A stretch of 64,000 bases of DNA, from contig CANLTZ010000014.1 in NCBI GenBank assembly GCA_947494145.1, positions 1-64,000 of the forward strand. Direction: 5' to 3'. The translations under genes were made by a program, and so were the position numbers. This document shows, one piece after another, positions 1 through 11,003 of this stretch. Position 1 is the stretch's first letter. Each line of letters starts with the position of its first letter. This DNA is from an uncultured Jannaschia sp. (GTDB lineage Bacteria > Pseudomonadota > Alphaproteobacteria > Rhodobacterales > Rhodobacteraceae). Under the pieces are notes generated by a model. The model did no database searches. It had not been told where the DNA came from and was given only the letters and a program-made list of their open reading frames with translations.

Positions 1-91
1 AAGCTCGTAGAGCGATATCCGATCTTATCGTAGTGCTATGGCGAAAGAATAGTTCGTATTTTCATCGCGCGTGGCCCACCAAGCAGATCGC

Positions 92-166
92 GGTTGCGTA
101 GCTCAACGGGAGAGCACCGGATTGTCTATCCGGGTGTTGCGGGTTCGAGTCCCGTCGCGACCGCCA
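92..166 (+). tRNA. tRNA-Asp (anticodon GTC), atypical; CCA encoded
   Basis: Cloverleaf read by eye: acceptor GGTTGCG/CGCGACC, D arm GCTC-AACGGGA-GAGC, anticodon stem CCGGA/TCCGG with loop TTGTCTA, T arm GCGGG-TTCGAGT-CCCGT, G73 plus CCA. Confidence 0.8.
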
Positions 167-233
167 CGCGTTTGACGTCGTATCCGTCGCCGTCTGCTTC
201 GGGTATGCGGTGGGTTTCACCCACCCTACGGCT

Positions 234-590
234 TCACCTGAAGCGCCCGTCTTCATCGGGCCAAGCCCACAGCAAGTCATCCTGCCGGATCGCGGAGACA
301 ACCGCTTCTGCGCGCGTTTGCGCATCGCGGTGCTTTCCCATTCCCATGGTGTTCGCCTCGACATCGACCAAATAGGCGACCACAGTTTCGGTGGGCACGC
401 CGCGGCGCAGTTGGTGGGCGGCGTCGATCAGATAGGTGTCGTATTCGTCGGCGAAGCGCTTGTTTCGATCATCTGACCACTTCCCGGAGAAGGGCCCGCC
501 AGGGCCCAGAAGGCCAATCGGATCCCAAAGCGTCCACCCGATGTCTCGAATCCTGAACAGACGGACACGGGGAACGATTGGGTCATCCAT
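234..590 (-). CDS. Hypothetical protein (118 aa)
   Basis: ORF with coding-like composition directly downstream of gatB on the same strand. Confidence 0.55.
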   Translation of the reverse strand: MDDPIVPRVRLFRIRDIGWTLWDPIGLLGPGGPFSGKWSDDRNKRFADEYDTYLIDAAHQLRRGVPTETVVAYLVDVEANTMGMGKHRDAQTRAEAVVSAIRQDDLLWAWPDEDGRFR

Positions 591-599
591 GCACCGCGC

Positions 600-2114
600 T
601 CAAAGCCCCAGCTTGGCCGTTACGATTTCGTTCACCGCTTTAGGGTTCGCTTTACCGCCCGTGGCCTTCATCACTTGGCCCACGAACCAGCCCGCCAGTT
701 TCGGGTTGGCCTTGGCCTTTTCCACCTGGGCGGGGTTGGCGGCGATGATTTCGTCCACGGCGGTCTCGATGGCGCCGGTATCGGTGACCTGTTTCATGCC
801 GCGGGCTTCGACGATCTTCGCAGGGTCGCCGCCGTCGGTATAGACGATCTCGAACAGGTCCTTGGCGATCTTGCCCGAGATATCGCCCGCCTCAATCAAC
901 TTCAGGATGTCGCCCAATTGCTCGGGCGAGACGGGGCTTTCGTCGATGGAATGTTCTTCTTTCTTTAACCGGCCAAACAGATCGTTAATGACCCAGTTCG
1001 CCGACGCCTTCCCGTTGCCCGAAACGGCAGCGACTTTTTCGAAGAAGGCCGCCGACGCGGTGTCTGCGGTCAGGACTGAGGCGTCGTAGTCGGACAGCCC
1101 GAAATCGCCCATGAAGCGGGTTTTCTTGGCGTCCGGCAGTTCCGGCAGGCTGGCGGCAATATCGTCGACCCAGTCTTGTTCGATTTCCAGCGGCAGCAGG
1201 TCGGGGCAGGGGAAATAGCGGTAATCATGCGCTTCCTCTTTAGAACGCATGGAGCGGGTTTCGCCCTTGTCGGGATCGTACAGGCGCGTTTCCTGTTCGA
1301 CGGCACCGCCCGCCTCGACAATGGCGATCTGGCGGCGGGCTTCCACGTCGATGGCCTGTTGGATGAAGCGCAGCGAGTTCATGTTCTTGATTTCGCAGCG
1401 GGTGCCCAGGTGCGAGAAATCCTGCGTTTCCTGGTATTTCTCATACGCGCCGGGCCGACAGATCGACACATTGACGTCGGCGCGCAGATTGCCGTTCTGC
1501 ATGTCGCCGTCGCATGTGCCCAGATAGCGCAGGATCTGGCGTAGTTTCGTGACGTAAGCGGCTGCTTCTTCGGGGCCGCGAATGTCGGGACGGCTGACGA
1601 TTTCCATGAGTGCCACGCCCGTACGGTTGAGGTCCACGAAGGACATGGCCGGGTCCATATCGTGGATCGACTTGCCCGCATCCTGTTCCAAGTGGATGCG
1701 TTCAATGCGGACCAGGCGCGCGGTGCCGTCGCCCAGTTCCACCAGCACTTCGCCTTCGCCCACGATTGGGTGGTAAAGCTGGCTGATCTGGTAGCCTTGG
1801 GGCAGGTCGGGATAGAAGTAGTTCTTGCGGTCGAAGGCCGAGGTCAGGTTAATCTCTGCTTTCAAGCCGAGCCCGGTGCGGACGGCCTGCGCCACGCAGA
1901 ATTCATTGATGACGGGCAGCATGCCGGGCATGCCCGCATCGATGAAAGAGACGTTGGAATTCGGCTCGGCCCCGAAGCGGGTGGAGGCGCCGGAGAAGAG
2001 CTTGGCGTTCGACGACACCTGGGCATGGACCTCCATCCCGATGACGAGTTCCCAATCATGCTTTTCGCCCGCGATGACTTTGGGTTTCGGGGTCTCGTAG
2101 GTCAGATCGAGCAT
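600..2114 (-). CDS. gatB: Asp-tRNA(Asn)/Glu-tRNA(Gln) amidotransferase subunit GatB
   Basis: [24 protein letters not shown] and [13 protein letters not shown] motifs; start moved to [11 protein letters not shown]. Confidence 0.96.
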   Translation of the reverse strand: MLDLTYETPKPKVIAGEKHDWELVIGMEVHAQVSSNAKLFSGASTRFGAEPNSNVSFIDAGMPGMLPVINEFCVAQAVRTGLGLKAEINLTSAFDRKNYFYPDLPQGYQISQLYHPIVGEGEVLVELGDGTARLVRIERIHLEQDAGKSIHDMDPAMSFVDLNRTGVALMEIVSRPDIRGPEEAAAYVTKLRQILRYLGTCDGDMQNGNLRADVNVSICRPGAYEKYQETQDFSHLGTRCEIKNMNSLRFIQQAIDVEARRQIAIVEAGGAVEQETRLYDPDKGETRSMRSKEEAHDYRYFPCPDLLPLEIEQDWVDDIAASLPELPDAKKTRFMGDFGLSDYDASVLTADTASAAFFEKVAAVSGNGKASANWVINDLFGRLKKEEHSIDESPVSPEQLGDILKLIEAGDISGKIAKDLFEIVYTDGGDPAKIVEARGMKQVTDTGAIETAVDEIIAANPAQVEKAKANPKLAGWFVGQVMKATGGKANPKAVNEIVTAKLGL

Positions 2115-2468
2115 GGCGGCCTCCGGCTGGGTCGGGCTGGGTTTACGGCGCGCGGCAGGGCAGGGCAAGCGGGGCGCGCACCCCCTGACGAGGGTGAAAG
2201 TGGCCATGTCGGGGATTTGGATATTTGTGCCAGGAAGAAGCCCTGATTTGTGCGACGGGTCGGCGGGGCGGGGCCGATTTCGAAGACAGCGGCGCAGGAA
2301 ATTTGGCCTTTTGTGTTGGCAATGCTAGGGACGCCCCGAATAGGAGGGAATAGGCTGCCACCTTTCCCCCTGAACGTGGTCTGCCTGGGACGTTTGCCGG
2401 TTGGGGATGCCGGACATAACCCTTTGGACCGCAAGGCCGGAAACGAAGGGTGCCTGGGGGTGCTGGAA

Positions 2469-3344
2469 ATGATGAAGTCTACCTTTCGCCGTCGAATCGC
2501 GACGGCCCTTTCAGTCGCTTGTGCTTTGGCTGCGGCCCCGGTTCAGGCCGAGACGCAGCCCATTGCCCGCGCCTTGGTGACGGTGCCCAGCAGCATGTCG
2601 GTCCCGGTGCCGTTGTCCGAAATCGCGCCGGACTCGTCCATCCGACCCGTATCCCGTCCGCGGACGGAGGAGATGCCCGATCTGCGTTGGGACCATATCA
2701 GCGGCTCGTCCCGGTGGACCCAGGCCGCGATGCGCGCCCTGGGTGCTCATGGCCAGAACTTGGTCGATACCGTCCCGCGCGACATTGCGCAGTGGTGCCC
2801 CGCCTACCCCGAAGCCGACGAGTGGGGGCGCAAGGCGTTTTGGGCCGGGCTGCTGAGCGCTTTGGCCAAGCATGAAAGCACCTGGCGGCCCACGGCCGTG
2901 GGCGGGGGCGGACGTTGGTATGGCTTGGTGCAAATTCTGCCTGCGACGGCGCGCGGCTATGGCTGTGCGGCACGCACGGGGGATGCGCTAAAGGACGGGG
3001 CAGCAAACATGTCCTGTGCCGTTCGCATCATGAATGTGACCGTGCCACGCGACGGGGTGGTGTCCCGCGGGTATCGTGGGGTGGCTGCCGATTGGGGGCC
3101 GTTTCATTCCAACCGCAAACGCGAAGACATGCGCCGTTGGCTTGTGCAGCAGCCGTTCTGCAATGGTCTGCATGCGTCGATGCGGCCTGTGGCGAGACCC
3201 GACTGGCTGGGGGATCCGGCGGGCGAAGCGGAAGACGTGCCGCTATTCGTGGCGTGGGAGTTGGACAAGCAGTTTCTAGGCGACTCAGCCCCGGTCTGGC
3301 CGACGGGCGAAGGCGTCGCGGTGCTGGACGGTGCCGACGAATAG
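2469..3344 (+). CDS. Secreted transglycosylase SLT-domain protein
   Basis: Signal peptide MMKSTFRRRIATALSVACALAAAPVQA; lytic transglycosylase-like KHESTWRPTAVGGGGRWYGLVQILPATARGYGC. Confidence 0.7.
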   Translation: MMKSTFRRRIATALSVACALAAAPVQAETQPIARALVTVPSSMSVPVPLSEIAPDSSIRPVSRPRTEEMPDLRWDHISGSSRWTQAAMRALGAHGQNLVDTVPRDIAQWCPAYPEADEWGRKAFWAGLLSALAKHESTWRPTAVGGGGRWYGLVQILPATARGYGCAARTGDALKDGAANMSCAVRIMNVTVPRDGVVSRGYRGVAADWGPFHSNRKREDMRRWLVQQPFCNGLHASMRPVARPDWLGDPAGEAEDVPLFVAWELDKQFLGDSAPVWPTGEGVAVLDGADE

Positions 3345-3417
3345 GGACGGCCTGGCTGTGCAGGACGGATGCAACGCGGTATGACCGGCCCAGTGGGACA
3401 ACTGGGCGAAGCTGGGC

Positions 3418-4128
3418 ATGTGGCATCCGGCGCGGCGATATCTGAAGCAAATTGTCTATGGCGGGAATGACGGGATCGTCACGACCTTTGCGGTCGTGGC
3501 GGGTTTCCACGGTGCAGGCGGCGGCAGCGGGGTGGCGCCCATGGCCACGGGGATTGTGCTTCTGTTCGGGCTTGCCAACCTGTTTGGGGATGCCGTGTCC
3601 ATGGGACTGGGCGACTATGTGTCCGAGCGTTCCGAGAGGGATGTGAACGCGGCAGAGCGGGCATCGGTGCGCGACCTAGTCCACGCCGAACCAGAGACGG
3701 CACGCGCCATCGTCGCACGGCGTCTGGAGGAGCGGGGCATGTTCGCACCCGAGGCGACGGAGGTGGCCGCCCGCGTGACCGCCCCCGAGGCACTGGCCGA
3801 TCTGGTTTTGGCGCTGGACCGGGGGCTGGCGGCCGGTGAGGCAAGGGGTATCGGCACGCAGGCCTTTGTCACCTTCCTGGCATTCATTGTCTTCGGGGCG
3901 CTGCCGCTTCTGCCCTATCTGGCACCTACGGGGACGGGGCCGCTGGCGGTGATGGGGCCATTCTGGACGGCCGTGGCGGGGTCGCTTGTGGCCTTGGTCG
4001 GGTTGGGCTTTCTGCGACGGTCGGTGGTCGGCGGTGGGGCAGTCCGCTCCGTCGGGGAAATCGTGGCCATCGGCGTCGCGGCCGGGGCCGTGGCCTATGG
4101 CGTGGGGACGTTCTTTTCGTTGGGCTGA
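3418..4128 (+). CDS. VIT1/CCC1-family membrane protein
   Basis: IVYGGNDGIVTTFAVVAGFHGAG N-terminus and VSMGLGDYVSERSERD are typical of the VIT family. Confidence 0.85.
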   Translation: MWHPARRYLKQIVYGGNDGIVTTFAVVAGFHGAGGGSGVAPMATGIVLLFGLANLFGDAVSMGLGDYVSERSERDVNAAERASVRDLVHAEPETARAIVARRLEERGMFAPEATEVAARVTAPEALADLVLALDRGLAAGEARGIGTQAFVTFLAFIVFGALPLLPYLAPTGTGPLAVMGPFWTAVAGSLVALVGLGFLRRSVVGGGAVRSVGEIVAIGVAAGAVAYGVGTFFSLG

Positions 4129-4148
4129 GCGGCGCGCGAGAGCGCCCT

Positions 4149-5006
4149 TCAATCGCAATCCGCCGCGGTGACGGTCAGGTCCAGCAGGTGGCTGCCGTCC
4201 GAGGCGCGGTCGTAGTCCAAGCCGATGGTGATGCCGCTGTCGAGCATGGCGCGCGTCTCGGGCGTGGCGCAGTAATTGCGGCGCAGCGTGGCATCGGTGC
4301 TTGGGTCGAGGCTGTCATAGGTGACGGCGTAGCGATAGGTGAAGCGGTCGCCGGTGCCGTCGATCCCGATGAGGGTGGTGACCTCATCGACTTGCGACGG
4401 GATGGGGAGGGGGAAATGGGTGACCAGCGCCTGGACCGCGCGCTCGACGCCCAAGGCGCGATAGACCGGCGCAGACGGGACCTGTGCGGGCCGTGTCGCC
4501 TGAACATGGGCGATCACGCTGGGAAATGCGGCAGCGGCGAGGGCGCCCATCACACCGGTCGTTAGCAGCAGGCCGGTGGCCCAACCGGGACGGGCGCGGC
4601 CTGGATCGGCGGGTTTGGCGATCAGGAGGGCAAAGTTCAACACCGGCACCAAGGCGAACCAGCCCAGGCGCGCATTGCCGATCATGTCGCGCGAACGCGC
4701 CATGCCAGCCCAGATCAGAAGCGCGCCAGACGCAAGGATAGCCGCGATCTGAAACAGGCTGAGCCAGAGGGGGCCCAGGCCGTCCAGGTCATGCGGCGCA
4801 AGCCAAGCCACGTAAGGGGCCTGGGCCATGAGGGTCGATAAGACCAGCAGACCGAAGAACGGCGCCCGTCCGATCCGCCATTCGCCACGCAGGACCAGGC
4901 CGCCCAGGAGGGCGCCAAGAAGGCCCAGAAAGATAGCCGACAGGATCGGGGAGGCATCCAGCAGAAGTGAGAGTTCCAGGCCTGCGCGGTGGGCGAGGTC
5001 TCTCAT
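4149..5006 (-). CDS. Multi-pass membrane protein of unknown function
   Basis: Hydrophobic segments after MRDLAHRAGLELSLLLDASPILSAIFLG; overlaps the next gene by 4 nt. Confidence 0.6.
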   Translation of the reverse strand: MRDLAHRAGLELSLLLDASPILSAIFLGLLGALLGGLVLRGEWRIGRAPFFGLLVLSTLMAQAPYVAWLAPHDLDGLGPLWLSLFQIAAILASGALLIWAGMARSRDMIGNARLGWFALVPVLNFALLIAKPADPGRARPGWATGLLLTTGVMGALAAAAFPSVIAHVQATRPAQVPSAPVYRALGVERAVQALVTHFPLPIPSQVDEVTTLIGIDGTGDRFTYRYAVTYDSLDPSTDATLRRNYCATPETRAMLDSGITIGLDYDRASDGSHLLDLTVTAADCD

Positions 5007-5932
5007 CCCAGCACCAGAAGCCAGATCGAGACGGTCAGGACGGACAGGGCTGTGCCGATTAGGACGGACGAGGCGCTGATGCGCACGGCGCGGCCGTGCA
5101 TGGCGGCAAAGAGATAGGAATTCACGCCGGGCGCCATGGCCGCCGTCAGGACGGCGGCGCGCAACGGGCCCTGGGCCAGGCCCAGAAGGTGGCCCGCGGC
5201 CCAGGTCCAGGCCGGGTGAAGGATAAGCGCTATGCCGCAACAAAGTGCGATGCCGCGTGCGTCACCTTCGGGTTTATATTGCACCAGGACGCCGCCCAGG
5301 CCGAACAGGGCCGCGGGCAGGGCGGCGCTGGCCACCAGTTGGGTGGCTTCCTTGAACGGGGCGGGCAGGGGCAGGCCCGTGAAGTTCACCACAAGGCCAA
5401 GGGCCACGCCCAGCATCAGCGAATTGCGCGACAGAGAGCGCGCCACGGCCCGGACGCCGCCAATGAAGCCGCCGCCACCTGCGCGCACGATCTCCATCGC
5501 GGTGACGCCGGTGAAGTAGCAAAACGCTGCATGGAGCGCGACGATGGCGAAGTTCGGCGCGAGGCTTTCCGTACCATAGGCACGCTCCGCAATGGGCAGG
5601 CCCAGAAGGACGGTGTTGGCGAACATGGCGGCGAAGCCCACCGCCACGGCATCTTCGGCCCCGCGCTTGAGCCACAGGATCGTGCCCGCGATGCCCATGG
5701 CAAAACAGACCAGCGAGCCCGAATAATAGGCCACCAGCAGGCGCCAGTCGAAGCCCGCTGCGATGTCCAGGTTCGCCATGGCAAGAAAGAGCAGACAGGG
5801 AATGGCGAAGCGCTGCGTGAAGACCATCAGGCCGTCCACCTGCCCCTGCGAAAAAAGGCCTTGCCAAACCGCCAGATACCCGGCGCCGATGATCAGGAAG
5901 ACCGGGACGGTGACGGCCAGAACATCCAGCAT
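5003..5932 (-). CDS. AEC family transporter
   Basis: Auxin-efflux-carrier-like: MLDVLAVTVPVFLIIGAGYLAVWQGLFSQGQVDGL, 10-TM pattern. Confidence 0.85.
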   Translation of the reverse strand: MLDVLAVTVPVFLIIGAGYLAVWQGLFSQGQVDGLMVFTQRFAIPCLLFLAMANLDIAAGFDWRLLVAYYSGSLVCFAMGIAGTILWLKRGAEDAVAVGFAAMFANTVLLGLPIAERAYGTESLAPNFAIVALHAAFCYFTGVTAMEIVRAGGGGFIGGVRAVARSLSRNSLMLGVALGLVVNFTGLPLPAPFKEATQLVASAALPAALFGLGGVLVQYKPEGDARGIALCCGIALILHPAWTWAAGHLLGLAQGPLRAAVLTAAMAPGVNSYLFAAMHGRAVRISASSVLIGTALSVLTVSIWLLVLG

Positions 5933-6732
5933 CAGTCGTCGGGAAGTTCGATCACCATGCCATCGAAGGCTGGGTCGATATGGTCGGGGGTTTCGGCGGA
6001 AACGGTGGCGTAGTCCATATCCACATGCATGTTGGTCAGCACGCCGCGTTTGGGCTGCATCTTGTCGAACCAGGCCAGCGCCTCGGGGTAGGACAGGTGC
6101 GAGGGGTGGGGCGTGCGGCGCAAGGCGTCCAGCACCCAGACATCCAGGTCCTCCAACAGCCAGGCGGAGCTTTCGGGGATGGTGTTGATGTCGGGCATAT
6201 AGGCCAAGTCGCCCACGCGCAGGCCGAGCGCCTCCATCTCGCCATGGCCTACGGGGATGGGGTTGAGCGTGACGGGGCCACCCGCGCCGTCCACAGTGAC
6301 CGGGCCCGCCAGGACATGGCGGTTCAAGATGGGCGGATAGGCGGAGCCGGGCGGTGTCTCGAACGCGTATCGGAAGCGGGCATGGAGTGCGGCGAAGGTC
6401 TCATCATCGGCCCAGACATCGAGCATGCGACGCTGGTTGAAGACGATCATGCGCAGATCGTCGATGCCGTGGGTGTGGTCGGCATGGGAATGGGTCCAGA
6501 CCACGCCGTCCAGATTGCCGATACCCGCAGCGAGCAATTGTTCACGCATGTTTGGCGAGGTGTCGATGAGCACGCGGGTTGTGCCATCACCTGTCAGGCG
6601 TTCGACCAGCATGGAACAGCGCGTGCGGCGGTTCTTGGGGTTCATCGGGTCGCAATCGCCCCAATGGCCGCCCAGCCGCGGGACACCGCCCGAGGATCCA
6701 CAACCGAGGATGGTAAAACGCAGGGTGGCCAT
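5932..6732 (-). CDS. MBL-fold metallo-hydrolase, PhnP-like
   Basis: FTILGCGSSGGVPRLGGHWGDCDP and HSHADHTHGIDDLR motifs. Confidence 0.88.
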   Translation of the reverse strand: MATLRFTILGCGSSGGVPRLGGHWGDCDPMNPKNRRTRCSMLVERLTGDGTTRVLIDTSPNMREQLLAAGIGNLDGVVWTHSHADHTHGIDDLRMIVFNQRRMLDVWADDETFAALHARFRYAFETPPGSAYPPILNRHVLAGPVTVDGAGGPVTLNPIPVGHGEMEALGLRVGDLAYMPDINTIPESSAWLLEDLDVWVLDALRRTPHPSHLSYPEALAWFDKMQPKRGVLTNMHVDMDYATVSAETPDHIDPAFDGMVIELPDD

Positions 6733-6802
6733 AAGGCGTTACATGCGACGCGGCGGCGGTGGGGGCAAGGCTCATCGGGCCGGGTGGCCGTCTTCGCGTG
6801 GG

Positions 6803-7447
6803 CTAGAGGGTGTCGAGGCTCGGGCGGAAGGTGTCGGCGGGGGCATGGGCCAGGTTGGCGGCGTCGGTGCCTGGATGGAGGGTGATGTGGTGGGCAACGA
6901 GGGCCGTGCCGAGGCTATAGCCCAGCCAACGGGGCAGATCGCCGGAGCCGAAGAACCAGGCGGCGTGGTCGTAGCTATGGTCGTTCCAGTGCTGCGCGGC
7001 ATGGCTGATATGGGCGCGGATTGTGGCGAGCGGCAGGGCCTCCCACGGCTCGGGCGGGGGGCCGAACATCTCGCGCACGAAGCATCCGGCAAGCCCCTCG
7101 GAGACAAGCGCTTCGCCCAAGCTGCGGCCATAGCCAGGGCCGTCCCATCGGGCAGCGTGGTGGAGTTCGTGGGCGAACATCCGCGCCAGTGATTGGCTCG
7201 CGTCGGCGTGCAGCGCGGAATTGTCGGGGTCGAGGGTGACGAAGATCACGCCGGGGCCCGGCGCGTGGCCGACATGCCCTTTTTCGGGGATAACGTGGCG
7301 ACCGGCCTGGACGACCGCATCCAGGGGGCCCAGCGGCAGGTGCGCCGCGGCTTTGTCGTGGGTGGTGGTGAGGGTGGTACACACCCAGTCGCGCAGGGTC
7401 GACAGGGCCCCACGTGCATCCAACAGGTGGAGGTGCAGGCCGCTCAT
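6803..7447 (-). CDS. DUF2268-like putative Zn-dependent protease
   Basis: HELHHAARWDGPGYGRSLGEALVSEGLA (HExxH-like) motif. Confidence 0.7.
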   Translation of the reverse strand: MSGLHLHLLDARGALSTLRDWVCTTLTTTHDKAAAHLPLGPLDAVVQAGRHVIPEKGHVGHAPGPGVIFVTLDPDNSALHADASQSLARMFAHELHHAARWDGPGYGRSLGEALVSEGLAGCFVREMFGPPPEPWEALPLATIRAHISHAAQHWNDHSYDHAAWFFGSGDLPRWLGYSLGTALVAHHITLHPGTDAANLAHAPADTFRPSLDTL

Positions 7448-9225
7448 AGCGGCCAGACTACCAGGATCGTCGGGATGGATACAGCCACCACCAGGATTTC
7501 CAGGGGCAGGCCCATGCGCCAGTAATCCCCGAAGCGGTAGCCGCCGGGCCCTAGGATGAGCGTGTTGTTCTTATGGCCGATGGGCGTCAGGAACGCGCAG
7601 GACGCAGCGACAGCGACGGCCATCAAGAACGGGTCCGGGTCCACGCCCAAAGTGCGCGCCATCTGGATGCCCACGGGGGCCGCGACGATGGCCGTGGCCG
7701 CATTGTTGAGCACATCCGACAGCGTCATCGTCACCACCATCAGCAGGGTCAGCGCTACCCAGGCGGGTTGGCCCGCAGTCAGGTCCGTCAGCCAGCCCGC
7801 AATGAGTTGCGTGCCGCCCGCCGCCTCAAGCGCCGCGCCCAGCGGGATCATGGAGCCCAGAAGCACGACGACGGGCCATTCCACGTGGTCGTAAATTTCC
7901 TGCAAGGGCACGATGCGGGCCAGGACATAGGCGGTCACGACAACGCCCAAAGCCACGGTCAGGTCAACAAGGCCGAAGCTGGCCGCGAGGACGGCGGCAA
8001 CGAAGATGCCCACTGCGGGCCAGATTTTCTTGTTTTCCGTCACAGCCAGGCCCCGGTCGGCCAGGGGCAGGCAGCCAAGCCACTGAACCACGTCTTCGGC
8101 GGTCTCGGTGGGCACCAGCAGCAGAAGGATGTCGCCGGTCTGAACTTCAGTGCGGCGCAGGCGGTCCTTGATGCGACGGCCCCGTCGGGAAATACCCATC
8201 AGAACCGTGCGCTGCCGCCAAGCCAGGCCGATTGCCTGAGCGGATTTGCCGTTGATGCGCGACGTCTCGGTCACGACGACCTCCAGCAGGGACAAGCCTT
8301 GGTCTGCGGCCTCCAACAGGGTCATGCGGCGGTCATCGGCGAAATCGAGGTTTTCCGAGGCGCGGAATTCATCGAGCGCTTCGGGCAAGGCCTCCAACAC
8401 GATGGCATCGCCCGCCTTCAGCGCCACATCGCGGGCGGAGCCGAACATGCGGCGCCCATCGCGTACCAGACCCATGATCTGCACCCCGGCCTCATCGGCG
8501 GCATCGTTGAGGTCGCGCAGTCGTTGGCCCACGCGCTTGCTTTCCTGGGGCAGGGTCAGTTCGGCCACATAGACAGCTTCGGACAGGTCGGTGGCATCGC
8601 TGCGGGCATCGTCGCCACTGCCTGGAATCAGGCGCCAGCCGATCAGGGCCACAAACAGAAGCCCAGCCAGGGCGGTGACGCCGCCCACGGGGGCGAAGTC
8701 GAACATGGCAAAGCTTTCGCCCAATTGGTCCTGCCGGATGCCGGCAATGATGATGTTGGGCGGCGTGCCGATCAGGGTGATCATGCCGCCCAGGATGGTG
8801 GCGAAGGACAGGGGCATCAGCGTCGCCGCAGGCAAGCGCCCGGCCTTGCGCGCGGTAGCGATGTCCACCGGCATGAGCAGCGCCAGGGCGGCCACGTTGT
8901 TCATGAAGGCCGACAGCACCGCCCCCACGCCGCCCATGATGGCGATGTGTCCGAAGACGCGGCGCGAGCTGTCGATGAGCGTGCGGGTGATCAGCAGGAT
9001 CGCCCCCGACCGGACCAACCCCGCCGAGACCACCAGCACAAGTGCGACGACGATGGTGGCCGGATGGCCAAAGCCGGAAAACGCCTGCTTGGCGGGAACG
9101 ACCCCCAGGATGACGCCCAGTAACAGGGCCGAGAAGGCCACGATGTCATAGCGAAACCGCCCCCAGAGCAGAAAGACGAAAACGCCGCCGAAAAGGGCAA
9201 ACAGGATGATCTGGTCGGTTGTCAT
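7444..9225 (-). CDS. SLC13-type permease with TrkA-C domains
   Basis: Hydrophobic permease halves flanking two RCK_C-like domains ([23 protein letters not shown]); [17 protein letters not shown]. Confidence 0.85.
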   Translation of the reverse strand: MTTDQIILFALFGGVFVFLLWGRFRYDIVAFSALLLGVILGVVPAKQAFSGFGHPATIVVALVLVVSAGLVRSGAILLITRTLIDSSRRVFGHIAIMGGVGAVLSAFMNNVAALALLMPVDIATARKAGRLPAATLMPLSFATILGGMITLIGTPPNIIIAGIRQDQLGESFAMFDFAPVGGVTALAGLLFVALIGWRLIPGSGDDARSDATDLSEAVYVAELTLPQESKRVGQRLRDLNDAADEAGVQIMGLVRDGRRMFGSARDVALKAGDAIVLEALPEALDEFRASENLDFADDRRMTLLEAADQGLSLLEVVVTETSRINGKSAQAIGLAWRQRTVLMGISRRGRRIKDRLRRTEVQTGDILLLLVPTETAEDVVQWLGCLPLADRGLAVTENKKIWPAVGIFVAAVLAASFGLVDLTVALGVVVTAYVLARIVPLQEIYDHVEWPVVVLLGSMIPLGAALEAAGGTQLIAGWLTDLTAGQPAWVALTLLMVVTMTLSDVLNNAATAIVAAPVGIQMARTLGVDPDPFLMAVAVAASCAFLTPIGHKNNTLILGPGGYRFGDYWRMGLPLEILVVAVSIPTILVVWPL

Positions 9226-9365
9226 GGTGTGCGTGTCCCCCATGGGCCACCTACCGCGCCCAATGCACGCCGCCAAGCGCCCTGCATGCCCGGGATTGCG
9301 AAGCCGCGGGGGCCGGCGGTATAGACGCGGCCAGACCGATATATCCAGACATCCGGGAGAGACCC

Positions 9366-10106
9366 ATGGCGGGCCATAGCAAATGGGCGAATATCCAGCA
9401 CCGCAAGGGACGGCAGGACAAGCTGCGCGCAAAGCTCTTTTCGCGCTTGTCCAAGGAAATCACCGTCGCGGCCAAGATGGGCGACCCCGATCCCGACAAG
9501 AACCCTCGCCTGCGACTGGCCGTGAAAGAGGCCAAGTCGAATTCGATGCCCAAGGACAATATCGAACGCGCCATCGCCAAGGCCTCAGGCGGGGAGGGCG
9601 AGAATTACGACGAAATCCGTTATGAAGGCTATGGCCCCGGCGGCGTGGCCATCATCGTGGAGGCGATGACCGACAATCGCAATCGGACGGCGTCGAACGT
9701 GCGGTCTACGTTCAGCAAAAATGGCGGCAACCTGGGCGAGACCGGGTCCGTGGGCTTCATGTTCGACCGCAAGGGGCAGGTGGTCTACCCCGTGGCGGTG
9801 GGCGATGAAGACACGGTCATGATGGCCGCCATCGAAGCGGGTGCCGAAGACGTGGAATCCGACGAAGAAAGCCACGTGATCTGGTGTGCGGATTCCGATC
9901 TGAACACCGTGTCGACTGCACTTGAGGCCGAATTGGGAGAGGCCGAGTCCACGAAGCTCGTCTGGCGGCCGCAGACCACGACGGAGCTTGATCTGGACGG
10001 GATGCAGTCGCTCATGAAGCTGATTGAGGCGCTGGAAGACGACGATGACGTCCAGAACGTCACCGCGAATTTCGAGGCCAGCGATGAGGTTTTGGCGCAA
10101 TTGTAA
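9366..10106 (+). CDS. yebC: YebC/PmpR family protein
   Basis: [39 protein letters not shown]. Confidence 0.96.
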   Translation: MAGHSKWANIQHRKGRQDKLRAKLFSRLSKEITVAAKMGDPDPDKNPRLRLAVKEAKSNSMPKDNIERAIAKASGGEGENYDEIRYEGYGPGGVAIIVEAMTDNRNRTASNVRSTFSKNGGNLGETGSVGFMFDRKGQVVYPVAVGDEDTVMMAAIEAGAEDVESDEESHVIWCADSDLNTVSTALEAELGEAESTKLVWRPQTTTELDLDGMQSLMKLIEALEDDDDVQNVTANFEASDEVLAQL

Positions 10107-10250
10107 GTTGGCCCCGGGGGCTATTTGGGCGCTACGCTGGTGCGCACCCGGCGAGGCGCCCGGGGGTTTGTGTGCGGGAAGGAGAGGACGTTCCCACAGA
10201 CGACCACAAAGACTGCTTTTCACAGATCTTCGTGCTGTATTGATCTACGC

Positions 10251-10904
10251 ATGGCAAACCGTGACGATTTTAGAGCCCCCGTAGTTAGAACGATTGCGCA
10301 ACGTGCAGGTTACCGTTGTTCAAATCAGACCTGCTTGCGCCCAACTATTGGACCGGATGGCGCTGACGAATGCGCCAGCATTGATTTTGCCGCGCACATT
10401 ACTGCCGCTGCTGAGGGTGGGCCGAGATATGATCCTACGTTAACTCCCGAGGAACGAGCCGCTGCAGAAAATGGTATTTGGCTCTGTCAGACATGCAGCA
10501 GGCTAGTAGACGTTGATGTCACCAGCCATCCCATTGAACAGCTTAGGAAGTGGAAAACGCTAGCTGAGATGCGAGCGTATCTAGGCATTCGTGGATTTGC
10601 CATTGTAGCGTCTGGGAGCTTTCAAAAGCTTGAAGACAAGATGCCTGGCCTTGTAGCGGAAATGCGGGGCGATATCGCGAGCGCTCAGTTCATCCGTGAA
10701 TTTATCGTAATTTCTAAGAAATGGTCCTACAACGGCGAATCGCGGAATCCAATTTTCTATTATTATTTCGAAGACCACGACGACCTGAAGTCGATGCTGA
10801 AGGTTATACAAAATTATGGCGCAATAATTGAAACAATGCACAACAATACTGATCGGTTTGAATTCACAGAAGAATTTGCAGAATATCTTCTATTACCTGT
10901 TTGA
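10251..10904 (+). CDS. HNH-type nuclease-like protein with unknown C-terminal domain (putative defence-associated)
   Basis: RTIAQRAGYRCSNQTCLRPTIGPDG...IDFAAHITAAAEGGPRYDPTLTPEERAAAENGIWLCQTCSRLVD: zinc-knuckle HNH pattern; lower GC than its neighbours. Confidence 0.75.
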   Translation: MANRDDFRAPVVRTIAQRAGYRCSNQTCLRPTIGPDGADECASIDFAAHITAAAEGGPRYDPTLTPEERAAAENGIWLCQTCSRLVDVDVTSHPIEQLRKWKTLAEMRAYLGIRGFAIVASGSFQKLEDKMPGLVAEMRGDIASAQFIREFIVISKKWSYNGESRNPIFYYYFEDHDDLKSMLKVIQNYGAIIETMHNNTDRFEFTEEFAEYLLLPV

Positions 10905-11003
10905 CCAATTAATTCAAGGTTCACATCCAAGCCGCGTTGCATGCGCGCTGTTCTGTGTTTCCTGATAGTAGACTTCAGCTGCATTGCAGAAAGTCGGTAA
11001 AAT

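Noticed and set aside
7573-9123. 516-aa + strand ORF
   Set aside because: Antisense to the SLC13-type permease; His/Gln/Arg-rich artefact.
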